From the NCBI GenBank assembly GCA_002718155.1, contig PBDS01000048.1, positions 27,562 through 86,234 on the forward strand: a stretch of 58,673 bases of DNA, in the 5' to 3' direction. The stretch comes from Pseudomonadota bacterium (GTDB lineage: Bacteria; Pseudomonadota; Gammaproteobacteria; Arenicellales; UBA868). The notes beneath the pieces are model-generated. The model was not told the origin of the DNA, did not search any database, and saw nothing but the letters and a program-made list of their open reading frames with translations. The first letter of the stretch is position 1; the number at the start of each line of letters is the position of its first letter. A program made the position numbers and the translations under genes. This document shows positions 16,877 to 27,401 of this stretch, one piece after another.

Positions 16877-19594
16877 ATGAGTAAGTCATTAGTCATTGTG
16901 GAGTCGCCGGCCAAGGCGAAGACGATCAGCAAGTATCTGGGCAGTGATTTTGTCGTCAAGTCCAGTGTTGGCCATGTCCGGGACCTACCAGTCAGTGGCC
17001 GAGGAAGCAAGGTTGATCCAAAAGAAAGGGCCAGGCAGGCGGCCTTGACGCGGAAGATGCCGCCGCATGTCAAAGCGCGGCACAAAAAAGAAAAAGCACA
17101 AAGAAACCTTGTCAAGAATATGGGATTAGACCCTGAGAATGACTGGCGGGCCACCTATGAGATTCTGCCGGATAAAGTCAAGGTCGTAGACGAGTTGCGG
17201 AAGTTCGCTAAGCGCACTGAGACCATCTATCTCGCAACTGATCTGGATCGTGAGGGAGAGGCCATTGCTTGGCATCTAAAAGAGATCATAGGTGGTGATA
17301 ACAGCCGTTACCGGCGTGTGGTTTTCAACGAGATTACCAAGAAAGCCATTCAGCAGGCTTTTGGGCAACCCGGCCAACTGGATAGTCATAAGGTTGAAGC
17401 TCAGCAGACGCGCCGTTTTCTGGATCGGGTCGTGGGTTTCATGCTCTCACCCTTGCTCTGGGCAAAAATAGCCCGCGGTCTTTCAGCAGGTCGGGTGCAG
17501 TCGGTGGCCGTCCGCTTATTGGTAGATCGCGAGCGTGAAATTCGGGCATTTGTTCCCGAGGAATACTGGGAGGTATACGCAGACACAGCGTATGAAGAGC
17601 AACAGTTAAGACTGCAGGTCGCGAAGGAGGACGGAAAAAATTTCCGACCTACCAGCAAAGAGCAGACGGATCAGGCATTGGCGCAGTTGCAAAAAAGTCG
17701 CTATCAAGTCGCCTCTCGCGATGACCGGCCAACAAGATCAAAACCTAATCCGCCCCTGGTGACTTCAACACTTCAGCAGGCAGCCAGCACCCGGTTGGGA
17801 TTTTCTGTAAAGAAGACCATGATGCTTGCACAGCGGTTGTACGAAGCGGGTTACATCACTTATATGCGGACCGATTCGACAAATCTCAGTAACGATGCCG
17901 TGCAGAGTTGTCGTGATTTTATCCTGGCTCGTTTTGGCAAGGACTACCTGCCTAAGAGTCCCGTTTTCTACGCCAGCAAAGAAGGTGCCCAGGAGGCACA
18001 TGAGGCTATTCGCCCGACCGAGGTCACCAGAGAGGGGGAGGCTGTTCCGACAGAGCCCGACCAGCGACGGCTTTATGATCTGATTCGAAACTATTTTCTG
18101 GCCTGCCAGATGATGCCCGCGCAATATTTGAGTTCAACGCTGGTCGTGACATCGGGCCCATTTGAGCTCCGGGCCAAAGGCAGAATCCTGCAGTTTGACG
18201 GGCATACCCGCGCACTACCACCGGTAGGTAGACAGGACAATCAGGAACTGCCAGACATAGAAATCGGTCAGGTTTTAGCCCTACAGAAGCTGGATCCAGA
18301 GCAGCATTTTACCAGGCCGCCAGCAAGATTTAGCGAAGCCAGCCTGGTAAAAATACTTGAAAAGCTCGGCATTGGCAGGCCATCGACCTATGCATCGATC
18401 ATTTCCACCATTCAGGACCGAGGTTACGTGAGGATCATTAACCGTCGTTTTTTCTCAGAAAAGATGGGCGAGATTGTGACTGACCGCCTGAATGAGAATT
18501 TCGGTCACCTCATGGATTATGGTTTTACTGCCGAGATGGAAGAAACGCTGGATGCCATTGCCGGGGGCGACAGGGACTGGAAATCTGTCCTGAATGAATT
18601 CTATTCCGACTTCAAGCAGAAACTGGAAGCAGCAGAAGGACAAGGGGAAGGCAAGAATGCAATCGGTGGGATGCGCGCCAACCTGCCTACCGACACCGAT
18701 ATTGAGTGCCCGAATTGTGGCAGGCATATGCAGGTACGAAACGGGGCAACGGGAATATTCCTGGGTTGTTCGGGTTATGGCCTGTCACCAAAAGAACGCT
18801 GCAAACAGACGTTGAATCTGTCGGCAGGAGACGAGGTCGAGGATGCTGTACTGGATGAAGAAATGGAGGCAAGGCGGTTGATCGACAGGCGCCGCTGTTC
18901 AACCTGTAACAGCGTTATGGATACATGCTTGATCGATGAAAAACGCAAAATCCACATCTGTGCAAACAATCCCGATTGTGCCGGTTTTGAAGTCGAGCAG
19001 GGACAATTCCGACTAAAAGGCTATGATGGGCCGGTTCTGGAATGTGATAAGTGCGGTTCCGAGATGCAGTTGAAGACTGGCCGATTTGGGAAATATTTTG
19101 GTTGCACCAAAGAAAGCTGCAAAAATACGCGAAAACTCCTGAGAAATGGCCAGGCGGCCCCACCCAGGGCCGACCCAATCCCGATGCCTCATCTATCTTG
19201 TCAGAAAGTCGATGATTTCTATCTATTGCGCGACGGCGCGCAGGGCATTTTTCTTGCAGCCAGCCAGTTTCCGAGAAACCGTGAAACCCGGGCGCCGCTG
19301 GTTGAGGAAATACTTACCGTCAAGGAACAACTCGATCCCAAGTACCAGTTCCTGGCGAGCGCTCCGGTAACAGACCCTGCGGGAAACAAGGCACAAATTC
19401 GTTACAGTCGGAAGACCAAAGAGCAGTACGTATTGACTGAAGTAGACAAGAAGGCGACAGGCTGGAAAGCCTTTTATCGAAACGGTGAGTGGCTGACTCA
19501 GGCCGCAGTGAAACCCCGGAAAAGCCCCAGAAAAAAGAAAGCAGGCAGCAAAACAGCCCGCAAAGTGACTCCACTGCCAGCAAAAAGCCAATGA
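16877..19594 (+). CDS. topA: DNA topoisomerase I
   Basis: Type IA topoisomerase that relaxes negative supercoils. I place the start at 16877 ([17 protein letters not shown], 905 residues); the ORF's extra 13 residues precede the Toprim domain and have no family match, and TGAGGACC lies before this ATG. Toprim acidic residues appear in [16 protein letters not shown], and the active-site Tyr is in [10 protein letters not shown] near residue 315. Three zinc-ribbon units follow, including [13 protein letters not shown] and [13 protein letters not shown], and the last 30 residues are very Lys/Arg-rich. The 189-base spacer after dprA holds no gene that I can see. Confidence 0.97.
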   Translation: MSKSLVIVESPAKAKTISKYLGSDFVVKSSVGHVRDLPVSGRGSKVDPKERARQAALTRKMPPHVKARHKKEKAQRNLVKNMGLDPENDWRATYEILPDKVKVVDELRKFAKRTETIYLATDLDREGEAIAWHLKEIIGGDNSRYRRVVFNEITKKAIQQAFGQPGQLDSHKVEAQQTRRFLDRVVGFMLSPLLWAKIARGLSAGRVQSVAVRLLVDREREIRAFVPEEYWEVYADTAYEEQQLRLQVAKEDGKNFRPTSKEQTDQALAQLQKSRYQVASRDDRPTRSKPNPPLVTSTLQQAASTRLGFSVKKTMMLAQRLYEAGYITYMRTDSTNLSNDAVQSCRDFILARFGKDYLPKSPVFYASKEGAQEAHEAIRPTEVTREGEAVPTEPDQRRLYDLIRNYFLACQMMPAQYLSSTLVVTSGPFELRAKGRILQFDGHTRALPPVGRQDNQELPDIEIGQVLALQKLDPEQHFTRPPARFSEASLVKILEKLGIGRPSTYASIISTIQDRGYVRIINRRFFSEKMGEIVTDRLNENFGHLMDYGFTAEMEETLDAIAGGDRDWKSVLNEFYSDFKQKLEAAEGQGEGKNAIGGMRANLPTDTDIECPNCGRHMQVRNGATGIFLGCSGYGLSPKERCKQTLNLSAGDEVEDAVLDEEMEARRLIDRRRCSTCNSVMDTCLIDEKRKIHICANNPDCAGFEVEQGQFRLKGYDGPVLECDKCGSEMQLKTGRFGKYFGCTKESCKNTRKLLRNGQAAPPRADPIPMPHLSCQKVDDFYLLRDGAQGIFLAASQFPRNRETRAPLVEEILTVKEQLDPKYQFLASAPVTDPAGNKAQIRYSRKTKEQYVLTEVDKKATGWKAFYRNGEWLTQAAVKPRKSPRKKKAGSKTARKVTPLPAKSQ

Positions 19595-19626
19595 CACGGA
19601 TCAGTGCCGGTAAGCGGGGTACCGAT

Positions 19627-22029
19627 CTAGAATAGTTCATCGACCTGTCCGGTTGGATCGTGCCCAAATCCATCTGCGGAGACCTGGCCTGTTGCCTGGG
19701 CCCGTGGTTCAGTGCCCATGACAAAAAACTCTTCGTACCCGTCAGGATCATCTGCGCTTGTAAGGTTGCCGGTTTCATGATTGACAGATACCGTGATGAC
19801 GTTTTCAGGAGTTGCCCACATTTTCTCCGGCTTGCCAGCGAGAGCCTCGGACATGTAGTCGATCCAGATAGGAAGTGCCGCTCTGGCGCCAGATTCTCGT
19901 TCGCCGAGGTTGTGGGGTTGATCGAAGCCCACCCAAACTGTGGTGACAACGTCCTGGTTAAACCCGCTGAACCACGCGTCTCTGAAATTATTGGTTGTGC
20001 CTGTTTTGCCGGCAAGGTCACCTCGTCCCAGGCTGTTTGCCCGACGCCCCGTGCCAGTCTTGATAACCTCGCCCATCAGAGAGTTCATAATGAACGCGTT
20101 CTCGGGTGACAGCGCACGCCTCGCGTAGCGAGGATCAACCTTGCGCTGGTTGTTTATCCTGGGTTCGCTTATGTCTGCAGGCTCGCAATCCGGGCAAAGC
20201 ATCACGCGATTGCTGTATTCGACGATGTTTCCAGACTGATCTTCGACACGAGCTATGAAATAGGGTTGTACTAGGTACCCGCCGTTGGCGAAGACAGCAT
20301 ATCCGCGAGCGATTTCCATGGGAGTTACCGTGGCAGAGCCCAAGGCAAGTGACAGCCCATCGGGCAGGTCAGCCCGCTCAAACCCAAAATTCTCCAGGTG
20401 ATCTCGCACAACCTCGGTACCCATCGCCCGGACCAGACGTACTGAAACGAGGTTGAGGGACTTGCTGAGTGCTTTTCGTAGCCGCGTCGGCCCGAAGACT
20501 TTCTTGCTGTAGTTTTGTGGTCGCCAGGTGTCACCGTGGCTTGATTCAATGACGATTGGAGCGCCGCTGACCAAGGTAGCCGCTGTGAATCCGTTGTCCA
20601 GTGCTGCGGAGTAAATGAACGGTTTGATGTTTGAGCCGGGCTGTCGTCGGGCCTGGATTGCCCGGTTGAACTTGCCACTGAAAAAGTCGAACCCGCCGAC
20701 GAGAGCAAGTACAGCGCCGTCAACGGGGCTCAGTGAAACAAGGGCACCCTGGATCTCAGGCAGTTGGGCCAGGAAGTTTTTTTTTCGGGTCCGATCAACA
20801 TAGACAACATCACCGCGGCGAAGAATACGATCGGGGGTAGTGCCGGTCCAGCCCCAGCCTTCTTTGGTTATTCCCAGAATACTGCCGTCACCGAATGTGA
20901 CGTCAAGCAAACCGTGTGTTGCACCAGACACAATGGCAGGGACGATTTTTCCCAGAGAACGGTATTTAGAAATCTGTAGGGTCGGCTCTTTCTCCTGACC
21001 GGCAGCTGTTCTGTCAACAGGGCCTCGATAGCTATGGCGCCTGTCGTAGGACATCAGGCCCGTTCGAAGCGCGCGGTTTGCAGCACCCTGGAAATCGGAA
21101 CTGATCGTTGTGAACACACGATAGCCGTCCAGGTATGCCTCCTCGCCGTAGTGATCGACCATGTAGTCGCGGGCCATTTCCGCCAGGTACGAGGAATCCA
21201 CCTCTATCTTGGCAATGTTCTTACGAGCCGACACGGGTGACGAGGACGCCAGCTGAAATTTCCTCGCGTCGATCATGCCTAGATCTCGCATCCTTCGCAG
21301 AACGTAATCCCGCCTGGCTACGGCCTTGGCGGGATTAGCCAGCGGATTGCCACGCGAAGGTGCTTTTGGCAGGCCGGCAAGCATAGCAAGTTGGGCGAGG
21401 GTCAGGTCCTTAAGACGGCGGTCATAGTACACTGAGGCTGCGGCCTGGAACCCATAGGCACGGTGTCCCAGAAAAATCTTGTTCAGGTACAGCTCCAGAA
21501 TTTCATTCTTCGACAGTGCTTGCTCCAATGTGAGAGCCAGCAGTACCTCCTTGATTTTCCGGGTATATGTTTTCTCGCGAGTCAGAAAGTAATTACGTGC
21601 GACCTGCATCGTAATGGTACTGGCGCCCTGATCAATCCCGCCGGCACGCAGGTTGGCCAGCACGGCTCGGGCGATTCCAGCGAAATCAACCCCATAGTGA
21701 TCGAAAAAACCGTCGTCCTCAGCGGCCAGTATGGCATTGACGAGTGCCCCCGGCACCTGATCCATGGTTGTGGTAATTCGCTTTTTGTTGCCATATTCGG
21801 CGATTAGTCGCCCGTCGATGGTGTAGATCCTTAACGGTTCCTTCAAACGAATATCCCGAATGGCCTCGATAGATGGCAGTTCTCGGTATATGATTGTCAG
21901 GATGATTCCAATGCAGGCGCCTCCCAAAGCGGCCAACGTGAGGGCTATCCATGTGATTTTTTTCAGGAAACGTCTCAATGAGGAACCTTTTAGGAAGCCC
22001 GGTGTTGGCCCAAGTCTGGACCCGGACAT
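19627..22029 (-). CDS. mrcA: Penicillin-binding protein 1A (bifunctional transglycosylase/transpeptidase)
   Basis: Class A PBP that polymerises and cross-links peptidoglycan in the periplasm, anchored by one N-terminal membrane helix (about residues 25-47). The glycosyltransferase domain has the catalytic Glu in AAEDDGFFDHYGVD and the block GASTITMQVARNYFL. The transpeptidase domain has the Ser-x-x-Lys site in QPGSNIKPF, the SxN motif in SKSLN and the KTG triad in AGKTGTTNNFRDAWFSG. At 800 residues it has the usual length. It diverges from pilM, an order conserved from E. coli (mrcA/hofM) to Pseudomonas (ponA/pilM). Confidence 0.96.
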   Translation of the reverse strand: MSGSRLGPTPGFLKGSSLRRFLKKITWIALTLAALGGACIGIILTIIYRELPSIEAIRDIRLKEPLRIYTIDGRLIAEYGNKKRITTTMDQVPGALVNAILAAEDDGFFDHYGVDFAGIARAVLANLRAGGIDQGASTITMQVARNYFLTREKTYTRKIKEVLLALTLEQALSKNEILELYLNKIFLGHRAYGFQAAASVYYDRRLKDLTLAQLAMLAGLPKAPSRGNPLANPAKAVARRDYVLRRMRDLGMIDARKFQLASSSPVSARKNIAKIEVDSSYLAEMARDYMVDHYGEEAYLDGYRVFTTISSDFQGAANRALRTGLMSYDRRHSYRGPVDRTAAGQEKEPTLQISKYRSLGKIVPAIVSGATHGLLDVTFGDGSILGITKEGWGWTGTTPDRILRRGDVVYVDRTRKKNFLAQLPEIQGALVSLSPVDGAVLALVGGFDFFSGKFNRAIQARRQPGSNIKPFIYSAALDNGFTAATLVSGAPIVIESSHGDTWRPQNYSKKVFGPTRLRKALSKSLNLVSVRLVRAMGTEVVRDHLENFGFERADLPDGLSLALGSATVTPMEIARGYAVFANGGYLVQPYFIARVEDQSGNIVEYSNRVMLCPDCEPADISEPRINNQRKVDPRYARRALSPENAFIMNSLMGEVIKTGTGRRANSLGRGDLAGKTGTTNNFRDAWFSGFNQDVVTTVWVGFDQPHNLGERESGARAALPIWIDYMSEALAGKPEKMWATPENVITVSVNHETGNLTSADDPDGYEEFFVMGTEPRAQATGQVSADGFGHDPTGQVDELF

Positions 22030-22096
22030 CGGCGAGGCCGACCAGCAGGGTAGCTTATCAGAGCCTTGAACTACCAGGCATCGGGCTCGAGTTCGG

Positions 22097-22125
22097 TTGA
22101 CAGGAGGCAGGTCGATTACTATTTG
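22097..22125 (+). promoter_or_regulatory. Possible promoter of the pilM operon
   Basis: A perfect TTGACA at 22097-22102 is followed after 17 bases by TATTTG at 22120-22125. The -35 is consensus but the -10 is weak. It lies in the 245-base divergent spacer between mrcA and pilM, about 150 bases before the pilM start. Confidence 0.4.
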
Positions 22126-22274
22126 TCTGTTGTGAGGTCAGTTATTATTCGAATCATGGAGATCGTTGTCTGCTGTCCTCTACTCTCTACAGCCTCAGGT
22201 TCAACCTGTGCCAATATGGGGTTGTCCGTGCGGCTGCGCATGGGTGCCCGAGCACGCTCAAGGTCAGGAAATAG

Positions 22275-23327
22275 ATGAGCATATTCAGTCCTAAACGATT
22301 GAAAGCGGTAGCCGTAGATATCGGCACGTCTTCGGTCAAGGTGCTTGAGTTAGATCGTAGGGGGAGCAGCTACCGGGTTGGACAATTTGCCATAGAGCGG
22401 CTACCAAGAAATGCCGTGGTTGAACGCGGAATCACTGATGTAGAGGCGGTCAGTGGGGCTGTTCGCCAGGCGATCAAGCGCTCAAAATGCAAGAGAAAAC
22501 CAGCGATAGTCGCAATTGCGTCATCGCACGTGGTCTCACGCACAGTGCAATTACCAGTCGGCCTCAGAGAAGCGGAAATCGAAGAGCAGGTGATGATAGA
22601 GGCCAGCCAACACATTCCTCACCCATTAGAGGAAGTCAACCTCGATTATCAAGTTGTAGACAGCTCTGAAACGGACGGATCCTATTTGGTGAAGATCACC
22701 GCCTGCAGAAAAGAAATCATCGAGGGTTACTCGCTGGTAATCGAGTCAGCTGGGTTGGAAGCTGCGGTGGTGGATGTCGATTCCTTCGCGGTCGAGCGCG
22801 GTTTCGCCTTCGTTACCGCCGGCATGTCAGATGCGTTACGAGGTAAGGTCATCGCCCTGATTGATTTCGGCGAGGTCACCACTCGCCTGGATATTTTTGT
22901 CGATGACGTTGCGATATACGATCGGGACCATTCATTTGGCGGGCGAATACTGACGGAGAACATCCGCACCCGTTACGGTATTAGCTTCGAGGAAGCTGAG
23001 GCGGCAAAATTGTCAGGGGATCTGCCGGAGAATTATCGTGAAGATCTGCTCGAGCCCTTCAAGGCGACCATGGCGAGAGAGGCGTCGCGGGCTGTCGAGT
23101 TCTTTGTCTCGGCAGGTCGGGGATATGAGTCTGTAGACATGCTCTTTATAACCGGAGGGTGTACAAGAATAGAGGGTATTGCAGAGGTAGTTCAGATGCA
23201 CACCGGGCTGCCGACGGCAGTAGCCAGCCCTTTTTCTCCGAGCGGCATTAAAGCAAGCGCAATACTTCAGAGGCAGTCGCCGCTGCTGCTCAAAGCCTGC
23301 GGACTTGCCGTCAGGGGTGCCGGATGA
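22275..23327 (+). CDS. pilM: Type IV pilus assembly ATPase-fold protein PilM
   Basis: Cytoplasmic actin-like protein of the type IV pilus alignment complex; it binds the N-terminal tail of PilN. The 350 residues begin with AVAVDIGTSSVKVLEL, the phosphate-1 loop of the actin/FtsA fold, and contain ALIDFGEVTTRLDIFV and MLFITGGCTRIEGIAEVV, the second phosphate and adenosine motifs. It is the first gene of pilMNOPQ and overlaps pilN by the four bases ATGA. Confidence 0.96.
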   Translation: MSIFSPKRLKAVAVDIGTSSVKVLELDRRGSSYRVGQFAIERLPRNAVVERGITDVEAVSGAVRQAIKRSKCKRKPAIVAIASSHVVSRTVQLPVGLREAEIEEQVMIEASQHIPHPLEEVNLDYQVVDSSETDGSYLVKITACRKEIIEGYSLVIESAGLEAAVVDVDSFAVERGFAFVTAGMSDALRGKVIALIDFGEVTTRLDIFVDDVAIYDRDHSFGGRILTENIRTRYGISFEEAEAAKLSGDLPENYREDLLEPFKATMAREASRAVEFFVSAGRGYESVDMLFITGGCTRIEGIAEVVQMHTGLPTAVASPFSPSGIKASAILQRQSPLLLKACGLAVRGAG

Positions 23328-23911
23328 ATACTGGCATCAATCTGTTACCCTGGCGCGAGGAACGCCAGCGACTGCAACAACGACGAACGCTGATCGGTAG
23401 CGCTGTTATCTGCCTGGTAGCGCTGGCTGTTGTTACCGCAGGCTGGTGGTATTACGCAGGGGAGATCTCGTTTCAGACGGAAAGGAACAAATATCTCAAG
23501 GGTGAGATCAAAAAAATCGAAGCCCAGTTGCGGGAGATCGACAAGATTAAACAGCGAAAAGAAGAACTTATGACACGCATGTCGGTGATCTACGAGCTAC
23601 AGGAGGATAGGGTGCGAGTGGTCCGGTCTCTGGATGAATTTGTCAGAATGATTCCTGAAGGTGTTTTCTTTGTCTCTCTTGATCGGAGTCGAGAGGGATT
23701 CATGCTAGAAGGTATCGCCCAGTCAAATTCTCAGGTTTCCGACCTGATGGTCAGATTAAACGAATCAGAATCATTCAGCGATTCAAACCTCGAGATGATC
23801 AATACCGGTTCATCAGCTGAGACTAATACCGAGACCAGTCGTTTCGAGCTGCGAGTAACACACCGGCGAACCAACCGGGAAAGCAAGGTTAGCCGTAGTG
23901 GAACGGACTGA
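23324..23911 (+). CDS. pilN: Type IV pilus inner-membrane protein PilN
   Basis: Bitopic inner-membrane protein that links PilM to PilO. The N-terminus MNTGINLLPWREERQ contains the conserved INLLPWR motif that docks on PilM. A membrane helix follows at about residues 24-44 (SAVICLVALAVVTAGWWYY), then a coiled coil rich in Lys and Glu (to about residue 85) and a ferredoxin-like domain. The length of 195 residues is typical. The C-terminal 25 residues are Ser/Thr/Arg-rich and look unstructured. Confidence 0.94.
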   Translation: MNTGINLLPWREERQRLQQRRTLIGSAVICLVALAVVTAGWWYYAGEISFQTERNKYLKGEIKKIEAQLREIDKIKQRKEELMTRMSVIYELQEDRVRVVRSLDEFVRMIPEGVFFVSLDRSREGFMLEGIAQSNSQVSDLMVRLNESESFSDSNLEMINTGSSAETNTETSRFELRVTHRRTNRESKVSRSGTD

Positions 23912-23947
23912 AGCCCGGAGTCGAATACTGAAATAATAAACCCGCAG

Positions 23948-24532
23948 ATGAATTTCCTCGACCAGTTTCGCGACATTGAATTCAACGAGCCAGCCTCATG
24001 GCCAGGGTGGTTCACCCTTATGGTGGCTTCTCTCGTGGGGCTGTTGTTGCTGTTTGGGGGCTGGCACTTCCTGATCAAGGATCAGTTGACGACACTTGGG
24101 AAGCAACAAAGACAAGAGGTTGAACTGCGGAAAACGTTCAAGAACAAGAAGGGAATGGTCATTAATCTACCGGCTTACCGTGATCAGATGGTTCAGGTCG
24201 AAACGTTACTGAGTATGATGGTGAATCAGCTACCCGACAGCACTGAGGTGCCGTCCCTGTTGGTGGACATTACCCGGGTTGGCAAGCAGCGAGGGCTGGA
24301 GTTTGTGGTTTTTGACCCCCTAAAAGAGGAACAACATGATTTCTACGCCGTACTACCTATACGGGTCGAAATCTCGGGAAGATTCCATGAGGTTGCACTC
24401 TTCATAAGCGATCTGTCGATGTTGCCACGCATAGTGACCGTTGGAGACATGGCGATCGACGCCGACGACGAAGGCAATCTCACGACGTCTATTCTTCTTC
24501 AGACTTATCGCTATCAGGCCGAGGAAGGTTGA
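23948..24532 (+). CDS. pilO: Type IV pilus inner-membrane protein PilO
   Basis: Partner of PilN in the periplasmic alignment subcomplex. It starts MNFLDQFRDIEFNEPASWP, a typical PilO opening, with one membrane helix at about residues 22-42 (FTLMVASLVGLLLLFGGWHFL), a short coiled coil and a ferredoxin-like periplasmic domain. The stop codon overlaps the TTG start proposed for pilP, so the two are probably coupled. Confidence 0.93.
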   Translation: MNFLDQFRDIEFNEPASWPGWFTLMVASLVGLLLLFGGWHFLIKDQLTTLGKQQRQEVELRKTFKNKKGMVINLPAYRDQMVQVETLLSMMVNQLPDSTEVPSLLVDITRVGKQRGLEFVVFDPLKEEQHDFYAVLPIRVEISGRFHEVALFISDLSMLPRIVTVGDMAIDADDEGNLTTSILLQTYRYQAEEG

Positions 24533-25101
24533 CTGGTTTGACACCTCACCGGACTCTGAAGATCTTAGGAAGGAGGTTGCTGATGGCGGTTGGCATTAGC
24601 TTGGTAGCCTCGTGTTCCAGCGACCGTTCGATGGTGGATCTGCAGAATTATGTTCACAACACACATAAGGATACCATTCCCAAGGTAGAATCTTTGCCCG
24701 AACTGCTTCCGATAAAAGCGTTCGAATACACGGCATCGGCTATGACCGACCCCTTTGCACCTGAGAACGTGTTCCCAGAAATCGTTGAGGAGGAGGTAGT
24801 GGATCCTGGGCCAGATCCACTGGCTCCAGACCCGGAGCGCAGAAGAGAGGCTCTTGAGAGGTTCCCATTGGACACTCTTCGGTTTGCGGGCACGTTGACG
24901 CTAGCCGAAGTGATCCGGTTGGTTGTGGTGGCTCCGGATGGGCTGGTGTACAAGGTGCCTGAAGGGGGATACCTAGGCCAGGACCATGGCCGAGTTATTA
25001 GAATCAATTCTAAAACAGGAGCTGTTGAACTCGAGGAGGTCGTAATGGGAAATTTCGGACGATGGGAGCTGAGAACCGTGAATCTAAATGTTCGTCAGTG
25101 A
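24529..25101 (+). CDS. pilP: Type IV pilus lipoprotein PilP
   Basis: Inner-membrane lipoprotein that connects PilNO to the secretin PilQ. From the TTG at 24529 the product has a lipoprotein signal with charged residues, a hydrophobic core and the lipobox LVASC near residue 29, then a Pro/Glu-rich linker and the beta-sandwich PilP domain (LDTLRFAGTL, LVVVAPDGLVYKVPEGGYLGQDHGRV). A strong AGGAGG at 24571-24576 lies six bases before an internal ATG at 24583, but starting there leaves only ten residues before the lipidated Cys. I therefore prefer the TTG start, without certainty. Confidence 0.9.
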   Translation: MTGLTPHRTLKILGRRLLMAVGISLVASCSSDRSMVDLQNYVHNTHKDTIPKVESLPELLPIKAFEYTASAMTDPFAPENVFPEIVEEEVVDPGPDPLAPDPERRREALERFPLDTLRFAGTLTLAEVIRLVVVAPDGLVYKVPEGGYLGQDHGRVIRINSKTGAVELEEVVMGNFGRWELRTVNLNVRQ

Positions 25102-25146
25102 AAAGTATCGGTTGCAGTTTCCGACGTTTTAGGTAGATTTGAATTT

Positions 25147-27327
25147 ATGAGATCTTATACCAAAAGACGCCTTTCCCCGGGTTTCCAGATTGTTGCTGGA
25201 ATACTAAAACTGGCACTGCTGTTGGGATTCCTGACACCGTGGATCAGTTCAGCGAGTGAAGGTGAAATCGTTTCTGTACAGCATGTCATGTTGCCAGGTG
25301 GCAGACTGCAGCTCGACATTGGTACGACCGGCGAGATAGCGGATCCAAAAATTTTTCGTACCAACGAGCCCGACCGGATTGTTCTGGATTTCTTTGGTGT
25401 CTCCAGTATCGTCAAGCCTCGGATACTTGAAGTTGATCGTGGGTCAGTTGACAGCGTCATCGTAGCAGCTACCGAGAGTCGAACGCGGGTCATCATCAAT
25501 CTCATTGCTTCTGTCTCCTTCGAGAGTCTCCGGCAGGAGAACGGTCTGGTTCTGCTCATTGATCCGGTCCTTTCTGCAAATGCGGTTGTCCAGGATGAGG
25601 CGGACCTGGTTCCAGATCAAAGCAGCGGCGCGATTCCGCTACCTTTTCAGGTCACTGCTGTTGATTTCCGACGGGGAACAGAGGGATCGGGGTTGGTGAT
25701 GATTCATTTGAGTGCCGAGGAGGCGGGGATCAGCGTGGAGGACGAGCGAGGAGAAATCGTACTTGACCTGATGCAAGCTGAATTGGTTGAAGGGCTTGAA
25801 CGTCGCCTTGACGTCGTCGATTTTGCGACCCCGGTGCAGTTTATCGATGCCTTCAAGATGGATGATCGAATTCGAATTATTCTCGCGGCTCGCGGGGAAT
25901 ACGATTACGTGACTTTCCAGTCAGGCAGGGTATTCACCGTTGAAGTGATGCCGCGCGCCGAGCAAGAAGCTGCTGAGGAAGCCGCGGAACGCTACTCTGG
26001 CGAGCCGTTAAGTTTTGATTTTCAGAATATCGCCGTTCGGAGTGCGTTGCAGATCATTGCCGAGGAGACCGGGATCAACTTTGTCATCAGCGACACGGTC
26101 GCAGGTGAGATGACATTACGACTCAGACAGGTACCCTGGGACCAGGCCCTGGATACGATCATGCAGACCAAGGGTCTGGCGAAACGGGAAAGGAACAATG
26201 TGATCTGGATCGCACCAGCAGAGGAAATCGCTGAAAAAGAACGTATTGCCCTTGAATCATCCCAAAATTTGCTGACCCTGGAACCTCTGGTATCGGAACT
26301 GGTCCAGGTCAATTACGCCAAGGCAGAGGACATCGCGGATCTGTTGAAGTCTGTTAAGGCGGTGGAGCCGAACATTGACAAATCCATGTTCGGCAGTGTT
26401 ACCGTCGGCGATATCGCGACGGAGGAGAACCAGTTGCTGTCCGAGCGGGGCAGCGTGACGGTGGACACAAGGACAAATTCTCTCCTAATACAGGACACAA
26501 GGCAGAAAATTGGCGAGATCCGAAAACTTATCTCGGAAATCGACCGACCAGTCAAGCAGGTTCTGATTGAAACTCGGATCGTAATAGCTAACGAGGCTTT
26601 CAGTCGAAACATTGGGGTGAAGCTTGGTTTGACCGGGGTCAACAGTGGTATGGGAACCATGATCGGTTCAGGATCGTTGGCTAACACTGCGAATATCCGA
26701 ACCGAGGGTCTGACAAAGTCTACGGACGGTTCACTGGCTGTAGATCTCCCGGCCGGCAATATTGGAACCGATGAGGTAGCATCGTACGCGCTGACCCTGG
26801 CAAAAGCCGGTGCCGGCTGGGGGGCGCTGATTGATCTCGAGATATCAGCGCTTGAGGCGGAAGGGGAGGGTAAGATCATTGCCAACCCAAGATTGCTCAC
26901 AGCAGATAAACAGGAAGCGAAAATTGAGCAGGGACAGGAGCGCATTTTTACAACGAATACGCTCGGCGAGGGCACAGTGGTTACCAAAAAGGCCGTTCTG
27001 AGCCTCACGGTCACCCCTCAGATTACCCCCGACGACCGGTTGATACTGGACGTGGCAGTGACCAAGGATTCATTCGTCTCCGCAACTGAAGAAAATATCG
27101 ATACCTTGGCAATCGAGACCCAGGTCCTGCTGGAAAACGGAGAAACCGTCATCATCGGAGGCATTTATCAGCAGGAGACAAAGGAATCGGTGTCCAAAGT
27201 CCCGATCCTCGGCGATCTCCCTGGTCTGGGTATGTTATTCAGAACCAAGGGATTCCTGGATGAACGAAGGGAACTGCTGATTTTCCTGACACCACGAATC
27301 GTCAATCCTGCTCTGACGGCAGGTTGA
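25147..27327 (+). CDS. pilQ: Type IV pilus secretin PilQ
   Basis: Outer-membrane secretin through which the pilus passes. The 726 residues comprise a signal peptide (LLGFLTPWISSASE), two AMIN domains that bind peptidoglycan (about 45-130 and 165-260), an STN/N0 domain (ISFDF-like block LSFDFQNIAVRSALQIIAEETGINFVISD), an N1 domain (VQVNYAKAEDIADLL), and the secretin pore domain ending VPILGDLPGLGMLFRTKGFLDERRELLIFLTPRIV. The layout and length are standard for PilQ. It ends the pil operon and is followed 74 bases later by aroK. Confidence 0.96.
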   Translation: MRSYTKRRLSPGFQIVAGILKLALLLGFLTPWISSASEGEIVSVQHVMLPGGRLQLDIGTTGEIADPKIFRTNEPDRIVLDFFGVSSIVKPRILEVDRGSVDSVIVAATESRTRVIINLIASVSFESLRQENGLVLLIDPVLSANAVVQDEADLVPDQSSGAIPLPFQVTAVDFRRGTEGSGLVMIHLSAEEAGISVEDERGEIVLDLMQAELVEGLERRLDVVDFATPVQFIDAFKMDDRIRIILAARGEYDYVTFQSGRVFTVEVMPRAEQEAAEEAAERYSGEPLSFDFQNIAVRSALQIIAEETGINFVISDTVAGEMTLRLRQVPWDQALDTIMQTKGLAKRERNNVIWIAPAEEIAEKERIALESSQNLLTLEPLVSELVQVNYAKAEDIADLLKSVKAVEPNIDKSMFGSVTVGDIATEENQLLSERGSVTVDTRTNSLLIQDTRQKIGEIRKLISEIDRPVKQVLIETRIVIANEAFSRNIGVKLGLTGVNSGMGTMIGSGSLANTANIRTEGLTKSTDGSLAVDLPAGNIGTDEVASYALTLAKAGAGWGALIDLEISALEAEGEGKIIANPRLLTADKQEAKIEQGQERIFTTNTLGEGTVVTKKAVLSLTVTPQITPDDRLILDVAVTKDSFVSATEENIDTLAIETQVLLENGETVIIGGIYQQETKESVSKVPILGDLPGLGMLFRTKGFLDERRELLIFLTPRIVNPALTAG

Positions 27328-27401
27328 GTCGATGTGCCGGGTCGCCATCGGGCGATCTGGCGAGAACAACTGGCGATTCGGTATAACTCATCTGTTGGCG
27401 T

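Noticed and set aside
19320-20021. 233-residue minus-strand ORF spanning the topA and mrcA 3' ends
   Set aside because: Both flanking genes have strong domain support up to their stops, and this frame has no motif of its own.
26313-27014. 233-residue ORF antisense to pilQ
   Set aside because: It lies wholly inside the well-supported PilQ secretin domain, its translation is Ser/Arg-rich low-complexity typical of antisense frames, and it shows no family motif.
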